Assembly: GCA_018697195.1 (NCBI GenBank)
Contig: CM031864.1
Span: 22,540,370-22,604,369, forward strand
From: Certhia americana
Taxonomy: Eukaryota > Chordata > Aves > Passeriformes > Certhiidae
Direction of reading: 5' to 3'
DNA length: 64,000 nt
Below, piece after piece: positions 1 to 13,578 of the stretch (positions are counted from its first letter, which is position 1; every line of letters begins with the position of its first letter). Under the pieces are notes generated by a model. That model was not told where the DNA came from and did not search any database. It saw only the letters and a program-made list of their open reading frames with translations. The position numbers and the translations under genes were made by a program.

Positions 1-2360
1 CATTGCAAAGGGCCTGTTCAATGAGTTCAGGTGTGACTTGCATGGAATAAGAGCTGAAGATGTTTTGAAATACAAGATTGACAAGAAGAATTCTTTTTAT
101 GTCGTTATTCTTAGGTATCAAGCTTATCTCGAAATTTAAAATACTTCTAATTAATTCTGGAAAATATTTCCCACTGTTCAGTTGGTCCTAATTATGAATT
201 TTCACTTTAATCTGTTTTTATAGAGTTCACAAAAGCATAATGAGAGTGTAGGGAGAAAAACCCAACACAATTTCTTGTACAGTAATTTTCATGACAATTG
301 CGAATTTCCACTGATTGCCTTAGTGTAGGAGTGTCTTATCAGACCAGAACATCCAATGCTAAAAAACCAATTCTAACATGTTTAGAAAAGCATTTATGAT
401 TCAGGCTATCACTTGTTGTTTGGCATTACCAGCATTACACTGTATTAGGAATGCTTAACAAACCCATTTTAATACAATTTATGAGGGCATTTTAGTGCAT
501 CAAAACTGGTAAAGTACTGTACACTTTACAGGCATTATGAAAGCATTAAGATAAAATTCATGTAGAAGGTAAAATAGGAATTTAAAATATGAACTTTTTG
601 TAATGCACATTGATAGTAAAGACACAATAAAAGCAGTATTAAGGAAATTACTTTAGCAAAATTATTTTTTAATTTTTTAAAATTCCATTGACGGATTCAC
701 TGCTGACTACATGGCAGTGCCAAACTGGTGCAATTCTGTACCAAAGTGCCCTGTCAGATCTTACCACTGTGGAGGATGAGGCTGGACTGGAGGCACTTAA
801 CTGAAGCCTCACCACTTCATAACTGAAATTTTCATGCTCTAAAAAGATTAGGCTCATTTTTAAAACAGTTCTTTCATTTTGAGGAATCAACAAAACTACC
901 CTGGAAAAAGGGTTCCCTAAACTTGTCATGAGATAGGAACATTTTCATCTCATTCATTCCTGAGGATGTTGAAAATTATTTTTATGCTCATAGTGTGATT
1001 TTTTTCTCCCCACACTTCTAATTTTAAAAGAATGAGAGAGTTATATATCTTATATATCTCAGATATACTTTATTCAAAGTTGGCTTGCAAATTTTTTGCA
1101 AAATTTTGTGAATCTGTGCTCAAACATGTTTCTTCATTGTTATTTGTGTATCTGTGTATATATATATGTATTTTATAGACTGAGGTCAGACTTCCAAAAA
1201 ATCCTTTGCCTATTATTTTAATTTACTATATTATATGTTCTGGTTTGGGTTTTTTGCTTCCATTAAGCCTATATTTACAAGGTCATGTAGTGCTAGGACA
1301 AGGGCAAATGAGAGAATGCACAACTTTGATGTCCAATCCAGGTTCAGAACTATCAAATGTGTGGGTAATCCTTCCTTTCCAATATAGAGAGGTTGATATT
1401 ACTGTCTGTGAAACTTCCAGTCAGAGGACTTTTTACTTCAGCAGATAAACTGAGGATGAGTTAAGCATTCTGATTTCTTAATGTCCTGTTAGTACCAAAA
1501 CCATCAAGTGATGTCTGTAACACCCCTGTTGTTGTTTTGCTCCTATTTATTAATCAAATTCTAAATTGGAGCACACTTTCCTTTTTTATTGTTCCTGACA
1601 GGAGTCATAGCTGTTGCTAGAAAGTTCTTTTTATCCTATTATTTTGGAAGAACTTCCTGATTCAGATGTGAAGTGTTATTAGGACAAAGGTGTCAGGTTT
1701 TATCTGGGCAAATTTTCTTGCTATTTTTAGGAACAAATGTGATTGTATTGGGTGCCATAGATTGCCACTTAGATGAGGCTGGGGTAAGCAGTAAATCAAT
1801 CATATCTGGATAATAGACATCAGTGATATTGCTTTGCAAGGTTTACCCTCTTTGATTTATACTAGGGGATTGTTTTTTATGGGACTTTTAGAATATTTGT
1901 CACTGAATAATGTTTTCATGACCAAGCCACAAACACAAAGCCAATATTTCTTTTAAAGCTGTCGATCAAGAGTTTGATTAAATTTGTGCATATTTTTAGA
2001 GCATTCAGACTGGATGCCATCAAGTGCGATGAACAGAAGCTGCTTCTAAATAGTGATGCTCAGCCTGAATTGCTATTGACCATCACCTTGTAGAGTCATT
2101 TACAACAGGAGGATGTGAAAGTACAACAGTCAAAATGCTTGCACTTAGCAGGTAGCCTGTACTCCCCTTTTGTTGCTCTAAAGCTCTGCAGAAACATAAG
2201 CACAATGGAGTCTTGAACCATTGTCTATTAAGCATCGAGAAGTATTCAGCTAAAACACTTTGACCTGTTTCATTGATTCCAAAGGGTTTAAAATCTTTAG
2301 TATAACTCAATGCAAAGAAATAACAGCTATGACTATGTTTATGAGCACCTCATTATTTCA
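1..2360. other. AT-rich noncoding stretch
   Basis: I see no gene, RNA gene or recognisable repeat here. Frames of 75-86 codons occur on both strands without splice-site or compositional support. A short TA-rich run lies near 1157-1170. Confidence 0.6.
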
Positions 2361-2797
2361 CCTAGTTTTGGGTCCTGCCCAGTACAGGAAAGAAGGGTTT
2401 GAACTGGGCTGTGTTCAGTGGAGGCCATCAAGCTTCCTGGGTGCTGGAGCAGTGGCCCTGTGAAGGAAGCCTGAATACCCAGGACTTGCTCTGCCTGGAG
2501 ATAAGGCAGGATGGAAGCAGGGAGAAACCCAACAGCAGAAGATGGACCCAGGCCCTCACTGAAGTACCTGGCAAGAAAACAAAAGATTGGTCAGAAATTG
2601 AATCCAGATGTTTGGTGGGGGGAAAAAGAGGTCACTATGAGTGTAATGAAGCAGTGGAACAAGTGCAATCTGTCCTGGAAGTTTTCTGGAATAGGCAAAG
2701 CCCTGAGAAACCTGCTCTAGATTCATTGCTGAAGCTGCTCTGAGTGGGAGGCTGGACAGAAATGCTCTGAGACTCCTTGCAGTTGGAATGATTGTGT
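2361..2797 (+). mobile_element. Old CR1 LINE fragment, 3' part
   Basis: The stretch follows the 3' region of avian CR1 retrotransposons in order. It opens with a diverged form of the 'ccagttctgggctccccagtacaagaaag' segment (cctagttttgggtcctgccc, then agtacaggaaag). It continues through the 'ggagcag' and 'agcctgga'-type blocks, then 'agcagtggaacaagtgc' (family: agcactggaacaggctgc) and 'aacctgctctag'. It closes near a degenerate 'aatgattgtgt' (family: aatgattctatga). Many mismatches and small indels separate it from the family pattern, so it is an old, dead, 5'-truncated copy. The 114-codon plus-strand frame inside it is therefore not a gene. The consensus comes from general knowledge; no alignment was run. 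The 5' edge is approximate. Confidence 0.72.
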
Positions 2798-5700
2798 TTT
2801 TATTTTTTCATCATAGGATTAAGTGTGAGGACTTTTGGAGTGGTCCAGGGGATCTGGATCCTCCAGAGGACTTGTCAGATGCATGCAAAAGGGTTTGAAG
2901 CCTAACTGGGCTGTCTTTCCAGAGGCGAGTGGGTATAGAGAGCTCCACTCTTGGGAGTCTGTTCTCATCTCCACCTTCATTTATCTGAAAGGTTTTAGTG
3001 ATTCTCATGAACTCACTGAAATATACAGAGAGCAAGTACTCTGCCATGTGATGGCAGTGTAGAATGTTAAGTCACTAGTGAGGCAATTGCAGTGAAAGCT
3101 GTCAAAATCTGTTAGGTAGGTGATTAGGGAAAAACGTATTTGGGCACTAGGGAGATGTGATCAAGTTCTCTTTGAATCACTGTCTGAGACTTGGCTATAC
3201 TGATAAGATAAAACTAAGACATTACAAGGGAAGATGTGGAGACTTAGGCTGTAGCTTACAGTCAAAATTAAATGCTGTTTTAACTGTATCCTTGAGGGAA
3301 ATTACAATGTAAAATGATGGGAACTACATGTTCCTCAATACTATGCAGAGGAGGCATTACAATGAACAAATCTTATCTCCTTGTTTGTAAACTAGTGTTT
3401 TGTCTTTAATCTACCAGTGGACAAAACTATTCTGATGCCCTTCTGTTGTTTGCTATGGTCACTCTGATCCTCATGTACTCAGCTTGATTCAGGTCCAAAG
3501 CATCCTTCCTATCCGAGACATTCTTATTAGAAGACAACATGTTTCTGATATTTTGTTAAGAAAGACTGATAGTATTCAGCAAAACAGATTGCAGTTTTAC
3601 AATGCCTGGCTCTGATCAAATACATTTGCAGCAGAGTGTGGCCGGTCAGGGTAGTGGAGAGGAACAGCATCCTCATTCCCCAAAGACGAGTCTATCAGAA
3701 ATGCCACATGCTTCCTCTTCAAAACATTTGCATTTTAACATGAGAGCTAGTATTTCCTCCTGCTGTCTCAGACCCTGTATCCCTGGGTTTAGGATTCCAA
3801 AGTATGAGAGCTATATTGGGATAGAGCTTTCAATACAAGGTTGTCCTGTGTTGTAAAAATGCTTGTTCTAATTTTCCATCTTCCCCTCATTTGTTTATTA
3901 AGCTATATGAATGGAAGGTTAAGCAGAAAATAACTAGAGGAGTCTTATTTTGTGGCTATGTAAATAAATGCAATAATTACTTGAAAAAAATGACAGCAAG
4001 GAAAAAATGCTGGAAATACTGCCTCTAATATCTGAATTTCAGGAGCTCTGCACTCTGATGTGACACAGTTATAATAATCACCAGAAGGGTGTGGAGAGAT
4101 TTGCTGTATCGGTCATTGGTATGATGAGATGTGCCTATTCAGGATGGCAGCAAAATTTTAACCAGAATAGAATGGCAAACCTCAAGTATCTAGCTTAGGG
4201 ATCAGTTTTTGAAGAACAGATATGTTTCCAACCTTGCTTCCTAGCATGCGGCCTTGTTGCTGAAGGGCTGGCTTTCCCCATTTAAATCACACTTCCATCT
4301 TGCATCTCTTTAGCTGTGAATGCTGCTAACAGATGGGATTTATTTTCTTTTGATGGAAGTCTGTAGTTTATGGACTATTTTTGCTGTCACACCTTGCAGC
4401 ATCTCTGGTTTGAGAGGACATAAGCTGAAGTGGCTTGGTGATATGCTGGTTTTCAGCTGCACTTCAATTTTGGACCATGTTGCAGAGCATATACAGTCAT
4501 ATATGACTGTCATGGGCTGGGGTAAACCAAATGAACAGAAAATGTATATAAACACATAAACATCTACTGAGCCCAAGCCTGGCTCACAACTTTCAGAAAC
4601 AGTGCTAACAGGAATTTCTTATGACAATACATTTTTGAAAATACACTTTCTGTGTAGTTATTACTGTGAACTCTGAGTCAGGGTTTTTTTGGTTTTTTTT
4701 TGTCACCCTTCCTTTATGAATTGGTTAGTACAATAGTGAGTCATATAATGTGAAAGGACCTGGCAAATTATTAGTGAAATCCACTTTATGTGGTACACTA
4801 TCAAGTGTGTGATTTTTGTTTAAATGATCTGTTTATTGAGGGGTGTGTGCAAATAGCATCCCTATAACATTTTTTTAGGGTTTTGTTTTAACAGAGAGTT
4901 TTATGAGTGCTCAGATATCAACTTAGACAGCAGTCTATTTACAGGTTGTTGGTTGACAGATGTGCAATAGAATGTGTGTTTGAATACAGCAATTGAAGAT
5001 GTATTTGTGTTTCTAAGCCATCCTAGAGTTTTATGAACAAAAAAGACAAGCTTCCACCACAGATAGTTTGCTGTACAGCTATTCTGCTTTGCAGAAAACA
5101 CTTTTCAGTAGATCAGCACCAGCTTTTTCAAGGCTAACTTATTTTAATGAACTATTAATTAAACTATCTATCCAAAATAATTTACAGTTTAACACCATTC
5201 CATATACTAAAGAACAAATATTCCTCAGGGGAAAGGATATTAAATCTTACTACCAAACTTCCGATGTCATTGTTGCTGGTGCCGTGACACTGGAATTAAT
5301 GTAATGACATTGAATTTATCTCAAACTATTCAAGTGGGGTACGAATGCTGCTGAATATTCTGTTATTCTTTTCTTTGGTGGCATTTTAGTGCTAAATATC
5401 TCACTATTGGAGTGATGTGATGTTGAGCATCTTTAGGAGCCATGGTTTGTTGCTTGATTCACAGAACTGTTTACTGGACTTTTATGTGGTGAGTTACAAC
5501 CAAAATAAATGCACAAAGCAGAAGCCTGGATTTGTATCAATAAAAAATTAAGAATTAACTCTAAAGGCATGTAAAAGTGAACTAACTAGGCATTTCTTCT
5601 TTTTATGAGAATTCTCTGTGATTATTGTAGAGGAAACAGTGATACAGATAATAATAAGTAATATGAAAGAGGTGTTTATTTAAAGCATTTATTATAACGA

Positions 5701-8700
5701 TTTTTTAAAGGAAATATATTCAACTCTTCTAGCATCTGTGAAGACCATATTACACTTGAATGCTTGCTTGCTACTCTGGGTGTGACTATAAAAGCTAAAA
5801 TAAACTTTATCAATAAAACCCTCTCCCCCTGCCACTTGAAGGCTTAGGAAACTAAACTTTTCATGTAAAATCATATAAATATATAAGGCAAGATTTTAGG
5901 TAGTTGTAAGACTAATCAATGAATAGCTGAAGATTGTAGCTTGTAAATCTACAATGATAGGAATAACCATTTATTCAAAAAGAGGAGGAAATATTTGTTA
6001 TGGCTGAATTATGTTAGAAAAATAACTTTGCTTCATTGTTGTTTATGCTAAGCCAAGTATAACAGGAACAGTTGTTATACAGAGCCCCTATGTTACTGTC
6101 GTGTCATGAGCTCTAGTGCAATAGGGTGTGAAGTGCTCCAATGACTTGTTTAGGATAGTAAAGTGACTCTATGGCACAGTCAAAACCCCCCTCAAATACT
6201 GGTTTCTGGTCCTGTGACCTACTCTTAGAATAATCTCAATAAGGAAATAAAATGCCTTTATTAAACATGGAAGATGTACAGACTTTTGACAACATATATA
6301 AAGACAAAAAACCATCATTGCCAGGCAGTGTCTCTTTTATCCACTTTTAGCCTCAGTTCCAAGTTCATTTTTGCACAAGTCTGCTAGCCTATACTGATAA
6401 CAGTTAGCTCACTTAGGATATTTGTGGAAAAGTTGTGAGAGAAGGACAGTCTTCTGTATCCAGAGCAATTTACTGAGAGGGAATGCTGACTGACACAAAA
6501 GAGATGTGATTCCCCAGCATGCAGCCTGTAGTGCAAACTGGTGGACCAAACTGAAAAGTATGGGGTTGACTAACCCTGGTGTGGTGCCTGAGCTCTGTCA
6601 CAGATCTGGAACCAGCCTTTAAGACAACATTTAAGGTAGGTCTCCAGCATTTAAGATAAGAGATCATATCGAGGCAACAAAACCTGTAGTGTTGGCTTAC
6701 AAAGTTAACTGTTGGTAACAAACTGTCAAGGAAGAAGAAAAGTGTGAAATTAAATTCATCTGTGTAAATATATTTATTCATAAATATTTGTCTGTATTAA
6801 TGCACAGAATATTTGGAACACTTTTGTGGGGGTTAGTGATGGTGGTGGTTGTTTTTTTTTTTTGGCAATATGAGAATTAGAGAATTTTGAGAAGGAAGAG
6901 AAAGGACACTCTAGAGAAACTTCTAGGAAAAAGAATATGTCAGAGGATTCTAGACAGTCTGCTTGTCATGGAACGCTGTCCTGTTTGGCTTTTCCATTCA
7001 TACTCCTTCCGTGTTGAATACCAACTTGAAAAAGACAGAACTGAGAGTACACACGTGTGAGGTTAGATGCCAGCTGCATACCAGACACTTAAGACATTAA
7101 AGAAAACTTCTGACTCAGACAATGCTTTTAAAGCTGTTGAGATAAGAAACTGAAATTCCTAAAATGCAGGATGTCCTGCTGCAGGAGGGGCCATTGAGAA
7201 GGAAGTGGAAGGAAGCTGGACAATCCCAAAAGAGAACCATTCACACAAACTTATTTTCAAGACCAAATCCAAACCCCAGCCATGCAAGTAAACTTAAATA
7301 AGAGAAATGATTGCAGCAAAGGAACTTTCTGCCACCTGTTGTCTTAAAGGGATATGGCTAGTGTTGGCAGTTTTAATGAAGGAGCTGAACTTAGTAATTT
7401 GATAAGTTTTTTTAACATTTATGTCCTCAGACTGAGAGAAACCTTTCTCTTCCCATATATTTTAACAAGGTTTGCTGTAATAGGTAAATAAGCAATAACT
7501 TTAGCTATACAAAGCAGTCTATAAAGAAGCTTAGGACCTGTTCCTAATCCCTCTAACTCATCCAATAAGCTTTGAAATGTGCTTTAGGTCAATTCTTAAC
7601 ATTGAGGAATTTGTTTTTACTTATTAAGCTGTTTACTTTTTTTCACTTTTACTAATTGTCTTATAGCCATGGAACTTTGCAAAGAGAATTTTATTAACCA
7701 AATTTTGTGCTAAATACAGACACAAAATCCAATGCATACTAGCAATTGCCCTGTATATGTTTGTATAGATATGAAAATGCATTATATATATATAAAGTTC
7801 AATATTGATATATGTAAACATGCGTGTATGGACATGAAAATATATGTACAAAAATGTAAAAAGTGCTGTAGGCACTTGTTCTTGGTAGTTATTTTTTGAG
7901 AGAAAAGAGGTTTGAAAACAATTAAAGGATCCATCAAATAAAATTGAATTACTTCTATTAGTTAGGTAGAGATTTTTGGAAGAAATAGAGGGGAACACAT
8001 ACCTGACAACAGAAAACTGCAGTTTGGTGTGGAACACAGAACCTATTTGTTTTAATTGGTATACATAGGAAAATGTGAGAGAATTTTTTTTGTTTTTTAC
8101 ATTTTGATTAATATTCATACATTTTAAGTGTTCGCCCCTGTTACATTTTTAATTATGTTGGAGAAATGTGCAATGTAGATTTTTCCTTCTCAGATGAAGT
8201 GTAATATTATGGAAGTATATTAAACTAAAGAAAAAAATAATCCTGGAGCCTTCCCACTGGCATCCACCAATGTGGTTCTCAAATATCAAATGGATGTATA
8301 TAACAATTATCTCAGGCTTTGCCTTAGAGAAGCACAGAACAGGATGCCAAAGTTCCTGTCCTATGATGCAATAAATTCTTTTTTATTAGCTGAGCTTCTG
8401 CTTTCAGTTAAAAACAACCTAAACTTGCACTACGTACTTTATTCTCTGTGATGTGACTTGGTGCTGCTTCGTGGAGTAACTGATCCAGCTCTTCACAGCA
8501 ATTCCTTGCAAGAGAACTGTTAGCAAAAACTGACTGGAAATTCAAATACTTTGAGTGCAGTTAAGATTGATTTATACTTGCAAGAAAATACTTCAAACTA
8601 TCATATTGCTGGTTGCATTTTTTCCTATGTATTCTATGCACATGGAAAAGCAATATCCGTATAGTAGAACACACATACAATCTGTGGAACATCAGTCATT

Positions 8701-9661
8701 CAACAGAATCTGTTTCTTATGTGAATGCTACTTCTCTTAGATTTTTCCATGCAACTGCACTTTGGGCAGATAATAGTGTTTAATGCATTTGCTCATTAAG
8801 CCAAAAGCAGCAATAATTTTGCAGCTGTATTCCCCCAATATATGGTATATTCTTCCATGTTTTGAAAGCTGTAATGCACATTTGTGGCATACAAAAGCAT
8901 GTTCTTTAGGTAAATAAATGTTTTGGAGAATTAGGACACTTGCCCTAATCAGGTTAAATGTCAAATCATTGCCCATTAGGGGCAAAATGAACTGTGGACA
9001 CTCTTACAAAGTTGCACTGTCTCTATCAGTTTCAGAAATTATTAGTGTTTAACTAGACCTGATACATGAGACAAGAGCTGATGGCATAACTTAAATTCTG
9101 CTAAGGTTCTGTTTTGCTGGTACTGTAAGAATTTGTTAATGACCACAAAATTTTCAAGTTGTTCCCATTTTGGAAACATTTTTACTACTATGATTTTATT
9201 GAAGGTGAGAATTCAGCACTAAAACTCTGACAAGCCTTCAAAATGTGCTTACATACTGTCTACATGAGTGTGCCATGTCTCATTTTAATGTAGTTCTTGG
9301 AGAATTTTTTTTCAGTTCAACTTCACTAAAACCCATTGCTTTCCATCCCTGAAACACTATCTCTTCTATTTAGAAATGTGTCCTGTTTGGACTGTCCTGG
9401 CACCAGTTTGGGATAATACTTAACCTAGCAAGGAAGTCTAGCTTTAGGTCATACTTTTTCAAGTGGCTACTTTTGTCATGTGACATGGCACAGTTACCTT
9501 TATCCATGTTTCTGTAGTGACTGATGCAGCAAAATACCTAAGTTTGTGCTGAACCTCAAAAGTCCCATAGAAGTCCTATGTAAGGCTCCTAGGGAGCCCA
9601 TGTTTTAAATTCAAAACAATTAAAATCAATCAAAACATTCTGTCAGTGTAATGCTTTGGCA
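2798..9661. other. Noncoding stretch, no gene seen
   Basis: AT-rich sequence with scattered T runs (for example 6852-6863) and a TA-rich patch near 7781-7795. The 161-codon minus-strand frame at 7633-8118 is rich in Y, I, F, N and K, as expected from AT-rich DNA read at random, so I do not call it. A minus-strand AATAAA (plus-strand tttatt, 9195-9200) lies about 460 bases downstream of the stop codon of the exon candidate at 9662-9898. Confidence 0.55.
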
Positions 9662-9898
9662 CTATTGTTTTGGCATGAATTCAGCTTCAACATGTTTTGC
9701 TTGCCCTATTGTCTGCATTTGGGTAAAAAGATGAATTTTTTCTGATAGCTCATAGAGCATGGTTTTCCAGTCCTCCATAAAAGAGCTGAATGCTTCCACT
9801 GCTGAATAAAAATACACAGGTGTTGGTAGTGTGGAGACTACCTGACAGAGGTGCATGCTGAAAAAGCTTGTCCACATATTCGGTGTATCCAATGTGAG
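9662..9898 (-). other. Candidate terminal coding exon (unidentified product)
   Basis: A minus-strand open segment of 78 codons ends in TAG at 9662-9664. Immediately upstream is one of the best acceptor-like tracts in the window: eight T, then ctcctttag, followed by a second AG, so the exon would start at CTC (phase 0). The peptide opens LTLDTPNMWTSFF and has an amphipathic stretch (AVEAFSSFMEDWKTMLYEL) that would suit a helix. I do not recognise the protein. It could follow 11602-11721 in phase. Against it: a frame of this length is common by chance here, it has one glycine and no arginine, and the nearest minus-strand AATAAA is about 460 bases downstream. Confidence 0.28.
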
Positions 9899-11601
9899 CT
9901 CTAAAGGAGAAAAAAAAATTCCTTAAAAGACAGATTTTATTTTTCCTGTAGGGCCACTAAGTTGCCATAGGACTGATGGCTTTCTTTACTTCTTCAGATC
10001 AGCTTCCTTACCACCTCTCATCTGGTGTCAGGGGAGACTGCACATCAGACTGATGTGTCATTGCTTGGTCAGGTCTCTGCTCTACCTCCACATTTTTCAA
10101 ATGCCATGCACACCAGCATGCTTCCTTTCAGGGTTGCTGGTGGGTTGCGATTTCCCCCTCTCCATGAGAATGAGTAGCTGGTATAGGAGCTGTTGGATCA
10201 GTCTTCAGTCTGGATCAGTGCCTCTCTCTCTCTCTCAGGCTGTGGTCAATACCTGCTGCTCCCCAAAGGAGTGCAGGAAACTCCACCTTGGCTAGTTACT
10301 GGTTTCTGCTCCCTAAGGTAAAGATTTTCCTGAGGGCCACTGGAGATTTGCATATGCTGCTGGCCAAGAGGGGGACTCCCACCATCAGTCACATTAGAAA
10401 AATCTGCAGTCTGGTGTTCTAGAGATGAAAAATATATACTGATATTACAGCATTAGTGTACAGAAGGAGAAGCTAGGAATTATTTTACTGCCTAAGGGCA
10501 GCTGAGCATTGCAGAGTCATTATTGAGCTGTACCACTATTTTCTCAACTGAATAAGAACCCTGGGAGCATCATAAGGACTCTAATGATTTTCTAAAGTTA
10601 TACAATACATTTTGGTGGGGAAGAGGAGAGGGGAAAGCACATGGTGAAACTGTGCTCAGGCTCACTGGGTGTAGATGTTTCTTGCAGACCTGACAGCTGG
10701 TTTTTCAAAGTGCTCCTGTATAACACAGCTGGACAAAACCACTTGTAGGTGGGCAAGTCCCAGTTATTTTAAACTTTAAAGTATTGCCAGTTCTTTTCTG
10801 CATGTCTTTGGACAAACTCATATATTTATCTATTACTCTGGTTTATTCAGTGCAATTTTGCTATAACTTTGTTCTTTGATAGCTCAGCTTCACACCCATG
10901 CGGCTGTACTTGGCAGCCCAGCTGTGCAGTGTACAGGCATTTTATAAATTGACCAATAATGCAAAAGCAATAATAAAAAATGAGTGAAAGAATGAGCTTG
11001 GGAGAGCTTTTTTCCTGGAAACAAGAGCTCAAATGTAAGATTAATATAGAAACATGTCACAGCTTTTGTACTTTTCTCTGCTGGAAGCTACATGTTTGGG
11101 GATCAGCTTGCACACATGCAGGCTGTACAGCTGTGGGGAGTCTGACTGCAGAATTGGTTGAGTTTACTTGGGAGGCAGGTAGCATTTCAGAGGGTGGTAG
11201 GAGATGAAAAGTTGTCTTGCCTCGGTAAGCACCATATGACTTCTGCTGTTTTATCTGTATTGGTGAAGCCCTTTGTGAGGTAAAACAACTCAAGTTACAG
11301 ACTTGAAGGGAAATCCAGTAAACTAATTACAGCTTGTAAGTCCTTCCTTTCAAGCAGCTATAGGACACTGACCAATTTTTTTCTTGAAATGAACCACTAA
11401 TTCCATTTTACACCATTTTGTGTATTCTGAGGCATACGTATTGAAAAAAAGAATTTTAAAAGGAAAATCAGTGTGAGCTTTGGTGTTAAATTTAATGAGT
11501 ACTTGCTTTCATTCCAACCTCTTATAATTGCTATTACCTGATAATTTTGGTTTTTATCTGTATGTGCTGATGTGTTCAAAATTAGATGCTTATGCTGCCA
11601 C
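9899..11601. other. Noncoding stretch, possible intron
   Basis: It lies between two minus-strand exon candidates. It contains a short CT microsatellite at 10222-10236 and an exact octamer ATTTGCAT at 10346-10353. No gene was identified. Confidence 0.45.
10222..10236. repeat. (CT)7 dinucleotide run
   Basis: A short perfect CT run followed by AGG. It resembles a plus-strand polypyrimidine tract plus AG, but no coding frame or strong donor follows. Confidence 0.8.
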
Positions 11602-11721
11602 CTGCATACAATAATCAGCTTGTGCAACCTCAGGGATGAACTCTGCTGGTGGCATAAGCAGAAGTGCTTCAACCAGAACATGTGCTGATACATAATCTCT
11701 TGTGCCTTGATAAAAGTAGAT
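11602..11721 (-). other. Candidate internal coding exon (unidentified product)
   Basis: A 120-base minus-strand segment open for exactly 40 codons, phase 0 at both ends. Its acceptor is ...gatgcctcag|ATC and its donor is ATGCAG|GTGGCA. The peptide begins IYFYQGTRDYVSAHVLVEAL and continues with MPPAEFIPEVAQ; its A/V/E-rich composition is less typical of random AT-rich DNA. Joined to 9662-9898 the frame stays open. No family recognised. The donor is only moderate. Confidence 0.27.
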
Positions 11722-11922
11722 CTGAGGCATCATAGGCATTGAGAGACATACAAAGCATGGCCATAATTTGATGGGAAATCCCCCCTGCTTGGGAGGACTC
11801 ATGAATCAGAAAGTTAGGCCGGGAGTGAGATGAGAAATAGAATGAAATGCTTTGAATTTCTAATGCAGCAGAAGAGCAGCACAGGCTGCCTGACCCCAGT
11901 CTAATGCCACTTAGGTCTTCTG

Positions 11923-11936
11923 CTGCCTCCTTGTGC
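11923..11936 (-). promoter_or_regulatory. CTCF-like motif
   Basis: On the minus strand this reads GCACAAGGAGGCAG. It matches the CTCF core CCNCNAGGNGGCAG at every fixed base except the first. It lies in a modestly GC-richer patch. Binding is unproven. Confidence 0.35.
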
Positions 11937-12611
11937 TGGGCTGGGTGCTGGCCTAGATCCCTTGCACTTTACAGTCACCTGGCAGCAAAAAAGGGAGGTT
12001 TCCCTTTAGGACAGAGAAATCTGCCTCAGCTGCAGAATAAGAAGCTTCCAGCAGGTCAAAGCTCATATTAAAGTTTCAGGGCAGTGTGTATGAGAAGCAG
12101 AGGAGAACCTATGTGTAATGAAAGACCACTGTGAGTCCCGTGTGAATGATTGCTAGATAAGGAAAAACACAGTCCAGGGAACACCATAATGTTACAAGAA
12201 GCTATTCAGTGCAGCACAGTACATGGCCATAAATTTCATATGAAGGTTATAACAGTTTTCTCCTCAACAATTACACACTGAATGACTCTGAAAATGATAG
12301 GGGGCTCATCTGACATGTCTTTATAATAAATTATTTTTAAAAAAGGGTAAAATAGGAATGAGAAAAATAAGGAGAATATTTGTATTTTGCTTTCTCCTGA
12401 TGTATTAGAGAGATATATGCAAGGGTGCTTTATAAAGTCATGTGGAGGACAATGATGGGGAGAAGTGAGGGTTTTGTTTCTCATGACCACACACACAAAG
12501 GCAGAGGACTGGCACTTCTGTCTAAGGTCTGTGCCAAGAGAAGCAGAATACAGCACCAAAATCTGGAGAATAATATTCTCCATTACCTGGGTATTCTAGA
12601 ATGCCTTTCTT

Positions 12612-12630
12612 CCTGCACAGTCTGTGCAGG
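12612..12630. repeat. Small perfect inverted repeat
   Basis: CCTGCACA and TGTGCAGG flank a 3-base loop. Outer ATGCC (12601-12605) and GGCAT (12630-12634) could extend the stem past a six-base bulge. There is no T run to make it a terminator. Confidence 0.7.
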
Positions 12631-13565
12631 GGCATTTCAATAGTTGGCATATTCCTGCTAAGAAGTCTCACTTTTCTATTCTGCTTCCTGTCCCCTGCCC
12701 TCAAAGGTCTCCTTCAGCATTCAAAGGTTCTGGGTACCAGCTGCTCTAGGATGAGAATCATCTCTCCTAGGTAAAGTCAGTAGCTTCAGCAGTATGTGGC
12801 AGGACTCAAGTTCTTGTTCTCTTCCTTGTTCTCTCTTAATCTCACTTATTAATGGAAATCTCTACTTCAGAATGCATTTCTTTTTTTTCTTTCCTCTTCT
12901 TAGTAAATTGTTTTATCTGCATTTTTCTTCAGTTCAATGCATCAGACAAATCCTGAATCAATTTTGACCCAGGAATCTTATGAAATCAGTTAAGAATGCT
13001 TTGAATTTGAATATATAAATATTTTATTTATAGATCACATTTAATAACATGAACAAAACTGTATTTGTGGTGTGCTAGGAGCTGGAGTTGTTATACTGAA
13101 TAATATTCCCATGCAATCTGATGACTGAGTGGTGCTCTGGGGGAAGGCAACATTCTGCAAAACTGTGGAAAATACTGATGTTAAAAGTTGATGCAGTTTT
13201 ACTGTAGACATTGTTGTGAAAATAAAAGAAGCTGCAATCTGTCTTTGGTGGAAATAAATTAACTGGTAGTATCTTTATTGGCAATTTGTCAGTTTTACAC
13301 CAAAGCCTAATCTGGTTCTATAAGAATAATCTTGACACAAAGGTACTTATAGTAGGAAGCTGCAAACAATGACTTCTCCTTAAGTGCTTCTATTCCTTAA
13401 ATTTTACCAGGGGTGATTTGGCCAGGTTTCATGTAGTGTAGTTAAACTTCCTTCTTTGGCATTGCACTTTTTTTCCCCCCTTTTCCCTTTTAAACACGTG
13501 TTTTTTCTCTCCCTCTCATACTAGCAGATGGTCTCCCGTTATATGCAGGAGCTTCTGTTCCCTGG

Positions 13566-13578
13566 GTTGCTATGCAAC
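13566..13578. promoter_or_regulatory. RFX-like inverted motif
   Basis: GTTGC-TAT-GCAAC is a perfect inverted pair resembling the RFX palindrome GTTGCCATGGCAAC but one base shorter. It is the weakest of three RFX-like sites in the window. Confidence 0.3.

Noticed and set aside
2399..2743. 114-codon plus-strand frame as a gene
   Set aside because: It lies wholly inside the old CR1 fragment.
7633..8118. 161-codon minus-strand frame
   Set aside because: Composition is dominated by Y, I, F, N and K, as random AT-rich DNA gives. It has no domain, and about one frame of this order is expected by chance in 64 kb.
10346..10353. Octamer ATTTGCAT as an immunoglobulin-type promoter
   Set aside because: No TATA box, leader or V-like frame follows. 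Several octamers are expected by chance in 64 kb of AT-rich DNA.
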